Source: Trichodesmium sp050015995 (GTDB lineage Bacteria > Cyanobacteriota > Cyanobacteriia > Cyanobacteriales > Microcoleaceae). From it: DNA of 64,000 bases. Position numbers and translations under genes: made by a program. The first letter of the stretch is position 1. Each line of letters begins with the position of its first letter. Location of the stretch: the NCBI RefSeq assembly GCF_050015995.1, contig NZ_JBNHEP010000127.1:1-64000 (forward strand), given 5' to 3'. Below are positions 7,730 to 16,173 of this stretch, piece by piece. The notes below the pieces were generated by a model. That model was not told the DNA's origin. It made no database searches and saw only the letters and a list, made by a program, of their open reading frames with translations.

Positions 7730-9937
7730 CTATTTTAATAATTTATCTGGAGTAATAGGTAAATCTCTGATACGTTTACCTGTGGCATGATAAACAGCAT
7801 TAGCGATCGCTGCTGCTACACCCACTACAGAAAGTTCCCCAATACCCTTAGTACCCAAAGCATTAACATAGGGATCTTCCTCCTCTACGAACTGCACCTG
7901 AATATCTGGCACATCTAACTGCACGGGTATCAAATAATCAGAAAGATTATGATTGAGAATGCGACCGTAGTGGGGAGACATTACTGTATGTTCCATCAAT
8001 GCCATACCAATACCCCAAGTAATACCCCCGATCATTTGACTGCGGGCAGTTTTAGCATTAAGAATACGCCCAGCACCGTAGACTCCAACACATCGCGCTA
8101 CTCGAACTTCTCCCAATAGTCGGTCTACTCGCACTTCTACAAAAACTGCCCCAAAAGAATGTTTGGCATATTCTTGTTTCTTCTGTTTCGATGCGTTGTC
8201 ACCAACCGCTTCAATATTTTCCCAACCATGACGAGTGAGAATTTCCTGATAACTTTCTCCCACTGTAGAATTATTTTGCCACAATAATTTCCCTGAATCA
8301 AAAATTATCTCCTCTAGTTTTGCCTGATAAAGTGGAGAGTCTGAGTCAGAAATTGCCATCTCTAATATTTTATTCCGAGCGTTCATTGCTGCTGCTTGTA
8401 CTGCCGAACCCACACTACTCGCTGTCGTCGAATTTCCTGTTCTTGGAGCTTTAGGTAAATTTGTGTCACCGAGTTTAAATTCCACCTGTTCCAGAGATAC
8501 CCCTAAAACCTCTGCTGCCACTTGTGTCATTACAGTGTAAGTGCCAGTACCTAAGTCGTGGCTTCCACTTTCGACTAAAATTTTCCCACTATTATATATT
8601 GTCACCTTAGCAGTGGCAGGTCTACTACCTGCCGGAAAAGTCGCGCTTGCCATTCCCCAACCGATGAGATGATCGCCGTTACTCATAGAAGCAGGTTTGG
8701 GGTTCCGATGTTTCCAACCAAATATTTCTGCTCCTTGCTGATAACATTCTTTCAGAGATTTACTCGACCAAGGATGTCCGGTAGCAGGGTCTATATCTGC
8801 ATGGTTGCGGAGGCGGACTTCTATGGGGTCTAATTCCAAAGCATAACTCAGTTCATCCATTGCTGACTCTAGGGCAAACATTCCCGGTGCTTCCCCTGGT
8901 GCCCGCATAAAAGTGGGAGTACAAGCATTGATAATACCAATTTTGTAATTGGTGTCCAGGTTGGGGCAAGCATACATCATCTTTGTTGCCATCGTGACGG
9001 GTTCGGCAAATTCGTCAAATGGTGAGGTGATGGTTTCGCCGATGTGTTTGATGAGTGTAAGTTTGCCTGCTGTAGTTGCGCCAAGGGTCAGATGTTGGCG
9101 AGTGGGAGCGCGATATCCAACAGAAGTATACATCTGGGCGCGGGTAAGTGTGAGTTTAACGGGATGCTGAACATAACGCGCTGCCAGAGTAGTAAGGATG
9201 GTGTGAGACCAAACAAGTGCTTTACAACCGAACCCACCACCGAGAAATTCAGAAATAACCCGGACGTTTTCTGGAGGAATGTCGAATACTTTGGCGATCG
9301 CCTGTTGTGTAGAGGAAACTCCTTGAGTTGTATCGTAGAGGGTGAGGCGGTCATCTTCCCAAACTGCTAGAGTTGCTGAAGGTTCGATGGGGTTATGATT
9401 TTCCATCGGGGTGCTGTAGGTTTGTTCGACTAATACTTCTGCTTGGGAACGTCCAGAGTCAATGTCGCCCCTGAATATGTGAGCGGGTAACATTCCACCA
9501 AAAATCTTTTCTGGTTTATATCCTTGTTTAAGTGCTTCATCTATATCTATAGTTGGTTGTTCAATTTTATATTCGACTTTAACCAAGGTAGCTGCATATT
9601 GAGCTTGCTCTAAAGTTTCTGCAACTACTATTCCAATGTGCTGCCCCTGATAATAAATATTTTCATCGTGGAGAACAGGAAGACTTTGCCCACCAGGGAA
9701 AAATTTAATTTGATTAAATTTGGGAACGTTACGGTGGGTAATAACTGCTAAGACTCCAGGTGCAGTTTCTGCTGCGGTAGTTTCCAGTTTTGTAATTTTA
9801 CCTTTGGCAATGGTACTTTCTATTAATACACCGTATGTCAAATTTTCAATTGGGATATCGGCAGTGTAACGTGCGCCACCCGTAACTTTAAGTTTTCCAT
9901 CTACGCGGTTAATTGGTTTTCCGATAACTTTGTTCAT
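7730..9937 (-). CDS. Molybdopterin-binding subunit of a xanthine-oxidase-family aldehyde/xanthine dehydrogenase (PaoC/YagR type)
   Basis: A 735-residue large subunit. Order of domains: an aldehyde-oxidase a/b hammerhead (residues about 15-125), then two molybdopterin-binding domains. Visible motifs are LGGGFGCK near 230, MRAPGEAPGMFALESAMDEL near 340 and GTKGIGELS near 697, whose E701 fits the catalytic glutamate that activates the Mo-bound water. The enzyme hydroxylates an aldehyde or N-heterocycle and passes electrons through the small Fe-S and FAD subunits. No Tat signal is seen in any subunit, so I place it in the cytoplasm, unlike E. coli PaoABC. A 495-base palindrome array separates it from the FAD gene. 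The true substrate cannot be read from sequence. Confidence 0.9.
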   Translation of the reverse strand: MNKVIGKPINRVDGKLKVTGGARYTADIPIENLTYGVLIESTIAKGKITKLETTAAETAPGVLAVITHRNVPKFNQIKFFPGGQSLPVLHDENIYYQGQHIGIVVAETLEQAQYAATLVKVEYKIEQPTIDIDEALKQGYKPEKIFGGMLPAHIFRGDIDSGRSQAEVLVEQTYSTPMENHNPIEPSATLAVWEDDRLTLYDTTQGVSSTQQAIAKVFDIPPENVRVISEFLGGGFGCKALVWSHTILTTLAARYVQHPVKLTLTRAQMYTSVGYRAPTRQHLTLGATTAGKLTLIKHIGETITSPFDEFAEPVTMATKMMYACPNLDTNYKIGIINACTPTFMRAPGEAPGMFALESAMDELSYALELDPIEVRLRNHADIDPATGHPWSSKSLKECYQQGAEIFGWKHRNPKPASMSNGDHLIGWGMASATFPAGSRPATAKVTIYNSGKILVESGSHDLGTGTYTVMTQVAAEVLGVSLEQVEFKLGDTNLPKAPRTGNSTTASSVGSAVQAAAMNARNKILEMAISDSDSPLYQAKLEEIIFDSGKLLWQNNSTVGESYQEILTRHGWENIEAVGDNASKQKKQEYAKHSFGAVFVEVRVDRLLGEVRVARCVGVYGAGRILNAKTARSQMIGGITWGIGMALMEHTVMSPHYGRILNHNLSDYLIPVQLDVPDIQVQFVEEEDPYVNALGTKGIGELSVVGVAAAIANAVYHATGKRIRDLPITPDKLLK

Positions 9938-9971
9938 GTTTGCTGTTGAAAAATTTGAGTTTAAGGTGAGG

Positions 9972-10038
9972 TAGAAACCGGGTTTTTAGAGCAGGGTAAT
10001 GATTTTTAAATTACCAGGGAAATAAACCCGGTTTCTTG
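9972..10038. repeat. AACCGGGTTT palindromic repeat, copy 1
   Basis: Arms GAAACCGGGTTT / AAACCCGGTTTC around a centre with TGATTTTTAAATTACCAGGG. It belongs to a family of about 70 bases with four copies here and one inside the coding region at 39494. Confidence 0.85.
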
Positions 10039-10060
10039 GTTGTTTTTTAGTGTAGGAGTG

Positions 10061-10132
10061 AGACAGAAAGCGGGTTTCTCCATAAAAGCTCCTGATTTGA
10101 AAATCACCAGGGAGAAAAACCTGGTTTCTTGG
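10061..10132. repeat. AACCGGGTTT palindromic repeat, copy 2
   Basis: Same architecture with slight decay (GAAAGCGGGTTTCTC / ACCTGGTTTCTTGG); the centre has the diagnostic CTCCTGATTT and ATCACCAGGG. Confidence 0.85.
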
Positions 10133-10175
10133 TTGGTTTTTAGTTTATATCAAAATCCGGATAATTACTATACCC

Positions 10176-10252
10176 AAGTCATTGCGACTGGAACGGAGTG
10201 GAAGGAAGCAATCTCAGGGTTCTAGGAGATTGCTTCCTATCGTCGCAATGAC
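10176..10252. repeat. GTCATTGCGA-type palindromic repeat
   Basis: Nested arms AGTCATTGCGAC / GTCGCAATGAC and GAAGCAATCTC / GAGATTGCTTCC form a long hairpin. It lies between copies 2 and 3 of the other palindrome family. Confidence 0.8.
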
Positions 10253-10280
10253 GACTGTTCAAAATTTGATATTAGACGTG

Positions 10281-10351
10281 AGGCAGAAACCGGGTTTCTC
10301 GACAAAAGCTCCTGATTTAAAAATCACCAGGGTGAAAAACCCGGTTTCTTG
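10281..10351. repeat. AACCGGGTTT palindromic repeat, copy 3
   Basis: Best-preserved copy: CAGAAACCGGGTTTCTCGAC then CTCCTGATTTAAAAATCACC and GAAAAACCCGGTTTCTTGG. Confidence 0.9.
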
Positions 10352-10367
10352 GGGAAAAAGGAACTGA

Positions 10368-10434
10368 GACAGAAACCGGGTTTTTCGAGAAAGGCGTGAT
10401 TTAAAAATCATCAGGGTGAAAAACCGGGTTTCTT
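10368..10434. repeat. AACCGGGTTT palindromic repeat, copy 4, abutting the FAD-subunit stop
   Basis: GACAGAAACCGGGTTTTTCG to GAAAAACCGGGTTTCTT. Its right arm overlaps the stop codon (10433-10435) of the minus-strand FAD-subunit gene, so the hairpin forms at the very 3' end of that reading frame. Confidence 0.85.
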
Positions 10435-11419
10435 AATTTGGGAAAACTGCAGTTGAAATTGCCCGAATAATAGCACGTTTAGCTAATTCAATTTTGAATT
10501 GATTATATTCTAAAGGTTTTGCTCCTACTAAAGCTGCTTCTGCTGCAGTAGTAAAAGTCGCCTCATCTATCGCTTTTCCTTGCAAAACCATTTCTGCTTC
10601 CTGGCAACGCCAAGGTTTTGTACCTACTCCCCCTAATGCTAGTCGGGCAGATTTAATTATGTCTTTCTCAACTTCCAGAGCAATAGCGACAGAGACCAGG
10701 GCAAATTCATAATTGGCGCGATCGCGAACTTTTAAATAATGGGAGTTACTAAACCAGGAAACATGAGGTACTTCCACTGCGACTATTAACTCCCCATGCT
10801 CTAAAACATTTTCTTGATGGGGCGTATCTTCAGGCAATAGATAAAAGTCATTGAGCGGCACTCAACGTTGTACAGTTGTACCATGAAGACAAAGCACCGC
10901 ATCCAAGGCGACCAAAGCTACCGCCAAATCTGAAGGATGAGTGGCAATGCAACTTTCACTCGTACCCAAAATAGCGTGCATTCTATTGTAACCATCAATA
11001 GCAGGGCAACTCGTACCTGCGTTCCGACGGTTGCAAGGAAAAACCGGGTCGCGAAAATAATTACAGCGTACCCGTTGCAATAAATTTCCGCCCACTGTTG
11101 CCATATTCCGCAGTTGGGGAGAAGCACTTTCTAATATTGCCTGTGAAATGACAGGATAGGAATTTTTTACGGTTGGATAACGGGCGACATCGCTCAATTT
11201 TGCCAAAGCACCTATACGAATTTTGTTGTCAGCATCGACTTCTACTTCTGCCAGGGGTAGAGAGTTGATATCTACAACTTGCTTAGGTGTTTGTACCCCA
11301 TCTTTAATTAAACCTATTAAGTCAGTACCGCCAGCAATAAAAGATATGGCTGCATCTTGAGCAACTGTGGTTATAGCTGTATTTCCTTCTTGAACTCTCG
11401 TATAACTAAATGGCTGCAT
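10433..11419 (-). pseudogene. FAD-binding subunit of the molybdenum hydroxylase (PaoB/YagS type), split by one in-frame TGA
   Basis: Read as one frame from ATG 11419 it is 328 residues, the usual length of PaoB-type subunits, with a TGA at 10862-10864. The first part (185 residues) has the FAD-binding loop SFIAGGTDLIGLIKDG and LPQLRNMATVGGNLLQRVRC plus FRDPVFPCNRR cysteine region. The second (142 residues) opens with VPLNDFYLLPEDTP and ends in the CO-dehydrogenase flavoprotein C-terminal domain. The stop follows VQR exactly where relatives have a basic residue; CGA to TGA is the simplest change. A GTG immediately follows the stop (TGAGTG), so reinitiation making two half-subunits is possible. 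The start overlaps the 2Fe-2S gene by 14 bases. Without a joined protein, electron transfer from the Mo site to FAD is likely compromised. Confidence 0.85.
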
Positions 11420-11897
11420 TTTCTGTTTCCTCTGCTACTTCACGAACTGCTGCAACAATATGATGATAAGCACCACAACGACAGAGGTTGCCACTCATAC
11501 CTTCCCGAATTTCTGTATCTGACTTTGGTTGTGTTTCTGCTAGTAAACCAACAGCAGAAACTATTTGACCAGAAGTACAATAACCACATTGAAAAGCATC
11601 ATGCTCAATGAAAGCTTTTTGCATTGGGTGAAGTTGTTCATTTTCTGCCAAACCTTCAATAGTAATAATTGATTTGCCCATTTGCATCACTGCCAAGGTC
11701 ATGCAAGAATTTATCCGCTTCCCATCTACTAATACGGTGCAAGCTCCACATTCGCCGCGATCGCATCCTTTTTTTGTGCCTGTTAAACCTAAATATTCTC
11801 GCAGTGCATCTAACAGTGTCACGCGAGGTTCTATATTTAATTGATGTTGCACTCCATTGATTTTTAATGTTAATGCTATTTTTTCTTTTTCTAACAT
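11406..11897 (-). CDS. 2Fe-2S subunit of the molybdenum hydroxylase (PaoA/YagT type)
   Basis: A 163-residue protein with both cluster domains. The plant-ferredoxin-like N-terminal domain has C45, C50, C53 and C65 (CDRGECGAC and NSC). The four-helix C-terminal domain has C104, C107, C139 and C141 (CGYCTSGQI and GNLCRCGAY). It carries electrons from the molybdenum centre to FAD. There is no Tat leader, unlike E. coli PaoA, so the enzyme is probably cytoplasmic. First gene of the minus-strand locus 2Fe-2S, FAD, Mo, XdhC, MocA; its end overlaps the FAD-subunit start, indicating translational coupling. Confidence 0.92.
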   Translation of the reverse strand: MLEKEKIALTLKINGVQHQLNIEPRVTLLDALREYLGLTGTKKGCDRGECGACTVLVDGKRINSCMTLAVMQMGKSIITIEGLAENEQLHPMQKAFIEHDAFQCGYCTSGQIVSAVGLLAETQPKSDTEIREGMSGNLCRCGAYHHIVAAVREVAEETENAAI

Positions 11898-12407
11898 TTG
11901 AATAATCTCGAAAATTAGATAATTAGACTATTAATTTATAATATCATAGCTGGGAATTTTGGTAAATTTATATGATATATAAACTGCGTTTGGATATCAA
12001 TTATAGCAATTTTTATACTGGTAAAATAAAAAAATCGTATTTTTTAAGAAATAAGGAATTGATAAAAAAGTTTTTGTTTGTAGTAGGGCTTTAGCCCGAA
12101 GATAGATAGGGCTGAAGCCCTACTACAAACTTTAATTATAACTCTTCAACCAGAGATAATATTATGCATAAACCTGGTTTGTCAGCATAATTTCGTGACT
12201 GGAAATAATCAGGACAATTTCACTTTAAAAATATCACAAATAGTTTCAAACTTTAAATGTGAAATAATTTCCTGAAATTACTCTATAGTCAAAGTTTCTA
12301 TCCTATAAAATATTATTTTTTACTTGTTACTTCCGTGAAACGGTATTAGTAATAAAAAAAGATTATGACTACTTTATACTGTTTAATTTTTGACAGAAAA
12401 ACAGTTT
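11898..12407. other. Intergenic with one long hairpin repeat
   Basis: Upstream region of the molybdenum hydroxylase locus and 3' flank of dacB. Contains the hairpin at 12076-12130. No further gene or clear promoter was seen. Confidence 0.5.
12076..12130. repeat. GTAGTAGGGCTTTAGCCC palindromic repeat
   Basis: Arms GTTTGTAGTAGGGCTTTAGC and its mirror ending CCTACTACAAAC match at 21 of 22 positions around an 11-base loop. Confidence 0.85.
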
Positions 12408-13871
12408 CTAACCACAAGACCTTAATTGAGTTAAGAACAAAACTATTTCATCAATAGCAGTTCTCAAATCTTTGGTTTCTAAATCAGATTGATTAACAAT
12501 AATACTAAAAACTAAAGGCTGAAAATTCCTAGGCTGAATATATCCTGCCAAACCAGAAACTCCACTAATTGTTCCTGTTTTGGCTTGCACATTTCCTTCT
12601 GCAAAACTATTTCTAAAACGCCGACTTAATGTACCACTGACTCCAGCCACAGGCAAAGAATTTCTATAAATATTTGCCCAGGGAGAATTAGCCATAATTC
12701 TGAGAGTTTGTACCAAAGCCTCCGGACTAACTAAATTATGACGAGACAACCCTGAACCATCATTTAATCTAAAACTATTGGGAGTAACTCCTAATCTAGT
12801 TAAAATTACTTTTACCTCCTCCAAACTTTTTGCCAAAGTCTGATTATCGGATTTTTTCTTAGGAACTAATCTACTCCTAACTCCCAGTTGACGTAATAAA
12901 GTTTCTGCATAAACATTATTACTTTTTCTATTTACTTCTTCTATTAATTCTCCCACAGTGGGAGACTCAACAAAAGCTAATTCAGTCAAGTTTAAATTAG
13001 AGGTTGTTTGTGAATTTTTTACTATTCGAGAAACCCTAATTCCTTCTGACTCTAAAACTTGACGAAATTTATTTAAAAAATTATCCACAGGTTCCACAAC
13101 TGCCACATAAACAGGTTCTGATGCCGAGCCAATTCGGAGTTGCCCAGATATACGAATTATTGGTTGAATAAAATCTCGCCCTACTTCCACAAATTCTTTT
13201 TCATTCTTTGCTACAGTCAGCGAATTATTTTCAATTTGCCATTCTTTGCTTTCTGCCGGATTAACAAAAGTAACTTTTAAAGGCTGACCTAAACCTTGGG
13301 GAGACAAAACTAAATCTATAGCATTTTGATTAAATATTAAACTATTAATTGGTGCGCCATAACCAGCTTGAACATCTTCCCATTCCCAATTAGGATTAAC
13401 TATCATTCCCTGAAAGTAACTATCATCAGCAATTAGTCGATCGATATTTTCTATGCCTTGTTGTTTTAGTTGTTCAGCTAAACTTTTCAGTTGAGTTTCT
13501 GTAAAACTAGGGTCGCCTCTTCCCACAACATAGATATTGCCTTTTCCATCACCATAAATAGAAGTTCTAATTCTAAATTGAGGTCTAAGTTGTTGTAATG
13601 CTGCTGCAGTTGTTAATAGTTTAGCTGTAGAAGCAGGAATAAAATAATATTCAGCATCTCGGCTATAAATTGTAGTTTTGCTAGATAAAGTTTCGACTAA
13701 AATTCCCCACCGAGACCGATTAAAAATTGGGCGATTAATTACAGCATCAATAGCATTAGTTAGTTCCGCCGGACAAATTTCTTTAGTGGTTTCTTGACTA
13801 AGTGCTATTAATGGATTGAAAAATAATACAATGAAAGTAATTGTAATTTGTTTGAGGTAAAGTTTAAACAT
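12408..13871 (-). CDS. dacB: D-alanyl-D-alanine carboxypeptidase/endopeptidase, PBP4 type
   Basis: A 487-residue class C low-molecular-mass penicillin-binding protein with an N-terminal signal peptide (to about residue 25, ALS-QE). All three active-site boxes are present: SxxK as S81-T-A-K84, SxN in RKSNN near 340 and KTG at 431-433. It trims or cleaves peptidoglycan cross-links in the periplasm. The spacing of more than 250 residues between SxxK and SxN is typical of PBP4, which has extra inserted domains. Monocistronic on the minus strand. Confidence 0.9.
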   Translation of the reverse strand: MFKLYLKQITITFIVLFFNPLIALSQETTKEICPAELTNAIDAVINRPIFNRSRWGILVETLSSKTTIYSRDAEYYFIPASTAKLLTTAAALQQLRPQFRIRTSIYGDGKGNIYVVGRGDPSFTETQLKSLAEQLKQQGIENIDRLIADDSYFQGMIVNPNWEWEDVQAGYGAPINSLIFNQNAIDLVLSPQGLGQPLKVTFVNPAESKEWQIENNSLTVAKNEKEFVEVGRDFIQPIIRISGQLRIGSASEPVYVAVVEPVDNFLNKFRQVLESEGIRVSRIVKNSQTTSNLNLTELAFVESPTVGELIEEVNRKSNNVYAETLLRQLGVRSRLVPKKKSDNQTLAKSLEEVKVILTRLGVTPNSFRLNDGSGLSRHNLVSPEALVQTLRIMANSPWANIYRNSLPVAGVSGTLSRRFRNSFAEGNVQAKTGTISGVSGLAGYIQPRNFQPLVFSIIVNQSDLETKDLRTAIDEIVLFLTQLRSCG

Positions 13872-14234
13872 TGGCTATTGACTAAAAATAGATTATGAGA
13901 GAAAATAGAATTGGACTTGGTTTAAGTAGCTGGTCGTTGCAGTTATTTTGTGGATTTCAAAGTAGTTTTAATTTTACTAATTATTTATGCCAACCTACTT
14001 AAAGTTAACTTTGATTATTGAGAAGTGGGTAGAGGTTTATTAAATAATTGATAATTGATAATTACCTCTTCCTTTTAGGGAGAGGACTGAATAATTTGAG
14101 AAGTCATTTATCCCCCTAAATCCCCCTTAATAAGGGGTACTTGACCTTGTATCCCCCCCTTTTGAAGGGGGGCTAGGGGGGATCTAAAAAGGATTTAGCT
14201 TGGGGTTTTGGTAAGTTTATAGCAGGATAAATTT
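13872..14234. repeat. Intergenic with CCCCCTT / AAGGGGG palindromes
   Basis: 14110-14183 holds mirrored blocks TCCCCCTAAATCCCCCTTAA / AAGGGG and CCCCCCTTTTGAAGGGGGGC followed by TAGGGGGGATCT, a common cyanobacterial dispersed palindrome. ATAATTGATAATTA at 14045 matches short repeats elsewhere. The start of the Uma2 gene follows. Confidence 0.65.
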
Positions 14235-14801
14235 ATGAGTATAGCAACTGATAAAAAAATTTTCACAGATGAAGAATTCAGAGGATTATCAGAAGATAGT
14301 GGTCATTATGAATTAATTAATGGAGAAGTTGTTGAAATGGGAAATTCAGGAATGGAACATGGCAATATTACTGCTTATCTATGTGGTTTAATAGAGTTAT
14401 ATTCTCGTCCTAAAAAATTAGGTGTAACTTGCGACTCTAGTACAGCCTTTAGTTTAAAATCAGGAAATAAACGTTCTCCAGATATTTCTTTTGTTTCTAA
14501 AGACCGTTTATTGGGATTAAAGCGATTACCTAAAGGTTATTTTCAGGGGGCTCCTGATTTGGCAGTGGAGGTAATTTCTCCTAATAATACATTTGAGGAA
14601 CTGCATCAAAAAATTGTTGAATATTTTGAAAATGGCTGTCGGTTAGTTTGGGTAATTAATCCTGATGAAAAATCAATCTTAGTTTATCATAAACCAGAGC
14701 CGGATAAATTATTACAAATTACTGATAATTTAGATGGAGAAGATATTTTACCAGGTTTTACATTAGCAATTTCCGACTTATTTATAGAGTGGGATTTTTA
14801 G
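14235..14801 (+). CDS. Uma2 family (DUF820) putative endonuclease
   Basis: A 188-residue Uma2 protein of the PD-(D/E)XK superfamily, greatly expanded in cyanobacteria. Visible signature: YELINGEVVEM near 27-37, RSPDISFV near 79, then APDLAVEVISPNNT and the C-terminal WVINPDEKSILVYH and LDGEDILPGFTLAI. The D...E-V-I-S core supports nuclease-type metal binding; the biological role of the family is unknown. It is only distantly similar to the triplicated Uma2 genes at 19374-21150. Monocistronic. Confidence 0.85.
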   Translation: MSIATDKKIFTDEEFRGLSEDSGHYELINGEVVEMGNSGMEHGNITAYLCGLIELYSRPKKLGVTCDSSTAFSLKSGNKRSPDISFVSKDRLLGLKRLPKGYFQGAPDLAVEVISPNNTFEELHQKIVEYFENGCRLVWVINPDEKSILVYHKPEPDKLLQITDNLDGEDILPGFTLAISDLFIEWDF

Positions 14802-14960
14802 ATTTAGCGTTGCTGAATTTTTATATGAGTAGGGTAGGCAAATTTTGACCTATCTATTCTTTCAATATGTAATTGATATTTGCTTAACCAAAATAAGTAA
14901 TATAGCAAAAAACATAAATTTTTTAGAGTTGTTATAATTTCAAAAAAACTATAGACAACT

Positions 14961-15938
14961 ATGAATCAAAAAACAACTCGACGTAACTTGATAATGACCA
15001 GTATTGCTGTTACAGGTGGCATCATCGGTGGTGCTGCCATGAATAAACAGACTCAGACAAAAGTAGCATCTGTAGAGATACCCACTACATCCACAATACC
15101 AGAACGAATATTAGGCAAAACAGGTGTCAAAGTGCCACTTTTAGGTTTAGGAGGAGCAGGAAGAACACCTGTAGGTAACAGTGGGCAAGAAAAAGAGGCT
15201 ATGGCAATAATTGAGGCTGCTCTGTCTTTAGGAATTAGATATTTTGATACTGCTGCTAGTTACGGTGCAAGTGAGGAACATTTCGGGAAAGTTTTGCCTG
15301 CTTATAGAAAGGATATATTTTTGGCAAGTAAAACAGGTAGACGCGATCGCGATGGAGCATGGCGAGAATTGGAGCGATCGCTAAAACGGTTAAATACTGA
15401 TTATCTTGACTCGTGGCAGTTCCATCATGTTTCATTCATGGAAACTTTAGACGAAATTTTCGGTTCCCAAGGTGCTATTAAAGCGATGGAGGAGGCGAAG
15501 GAACAAGGGATAGTTAAGTTTGCTGGAATTACAGGTCATCACGAACCCGATGTTATTGCCGAAGGGTTGCGTCGTTATCCGTTTGATACCACTCTAGTTA
15601 CTATTAATGCTGCTGATCAACATCATCCTCGACCTTTTGCTCCTACCGTATTGCCAGTAGCGCAACAAAAAAATGTGGGTGTTATTGGGATGAAAATACC
15701 TGCTTACGGTAGGTTACTGAAACCGGGAGTTTTGAATATGCAAGAGGCAATGGGATATGTGTTGTCGTTAGCGGGAGTGCATTGTTGTATTGTGGCTACC
15801 GAGTCGGTGGAGATGTTGCAGTCGAATGTTAGGGTTGCTCAAGAGTTTCAGCCACTAACTCAGCAAGATATGGGAGCGATCGAGCAAAAAACAGCAAATG
15901 TTTGGCAGGAGAATACTTTCTTCCGTGCTTGGACTTGA
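14961..15938 (+). CDS. Aldo/keto reductase with Tat-like leader
   Basis: A 325-residue NADPH-dependent aldo/keto reductase. Residues 1-25 (TTRRNLIMTSIAVTGG) look like a twin-arginine signal, suggesting export or membrane association. The TIM-barrel part has GLGGAGRT, YFDTAASYGASEEHFGK (Asp/Tyr of the catalytic tetrad), ASKTGRRDRDG (Lys) and SWQFHHVS (His). The substrate is unknown. It is flanked by unrelated genes and carries two HIP1-type GCGATCGC sites in its coding region. Confidence 0.85.
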   Translation: MNQKTTRRNLIMTSIAVTGGIIGGAAMNKQTQTKVASVEIPTTSTIPERILGKTGVKVPLLGLGGAGRTPVGNSGQEKEAMAIIEAALSLGIRYFDTAASYGASEEHFGKVLPAYRKDIFLASKTGRRDRDGAWRELERSLKRLNTDYLDSWQFHHVSFMETLDEIFGSQGAIKAMEEAKEQGIVKFAGITGHHEPDVIAEGLRRYPFDTTLVTINAADQHHPRPFAPTVLPVAQQKNVGVIGMKIPAYGRLLKPGVLNMQEAMGYVLSLAGVHCCIVATESVEMLQSNVRVAQEFQPLTQQDMGAIEQKTANVWQENTFFRAWT

Positions 15939-16044
15939 AACAGTTCCCTCGCTTTGGGATAGAGATTTCCTGCTTCTCGCTTTTTGCACTGATAGTTGGA
16001 CTAATTTAATGTAATATACAAAATTAATTACCTAAATTTGTAGA

Positions 16045-16173
16045 ATGAGCGGTCCTATTATATTAACTCCTGAAGATATTGCTCTATACCGAGAGCAATT
16101 TTCTCAAAATAACCAAGAAGAAGCCCTCTCTGCTCTTGATGTGATTGAAGAAGAGAATGGAAATTTAAGGTGA
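16045..16173 (+). pseudogene. Truncated 5' end of a small cyanobacterial gene
   Basis: ATG 16045 to TGA 16171-16173 encodes 42 residues starting MSGPIILTPEDIALYREQF and ending ALDVIEEENGNLR. This matches my memory of the opening of a small cyanobacterial family (LYREQ...ALxxIEE..G.L) that normally continues beyond this point. The continuation is missing because at about 16170 the sequence switches to the reverse strand of a TPR gene. I regard it as a gene cut by a rearrangement; the family attribution is from memory. Confidence 0.5.

Noticed and set aside
8949..9370. Antisense frames inside the molybdopterin-subunit gene
   Set aside because: Shadow frames of a well-supported 735-residue protein.
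10040..10367. Short plus-strand open frames over the 10-kb palindromes
   Set aside because: They are translations of dispersed palindromic repeats (KPGFS-type peptides) with no independent coding sign.
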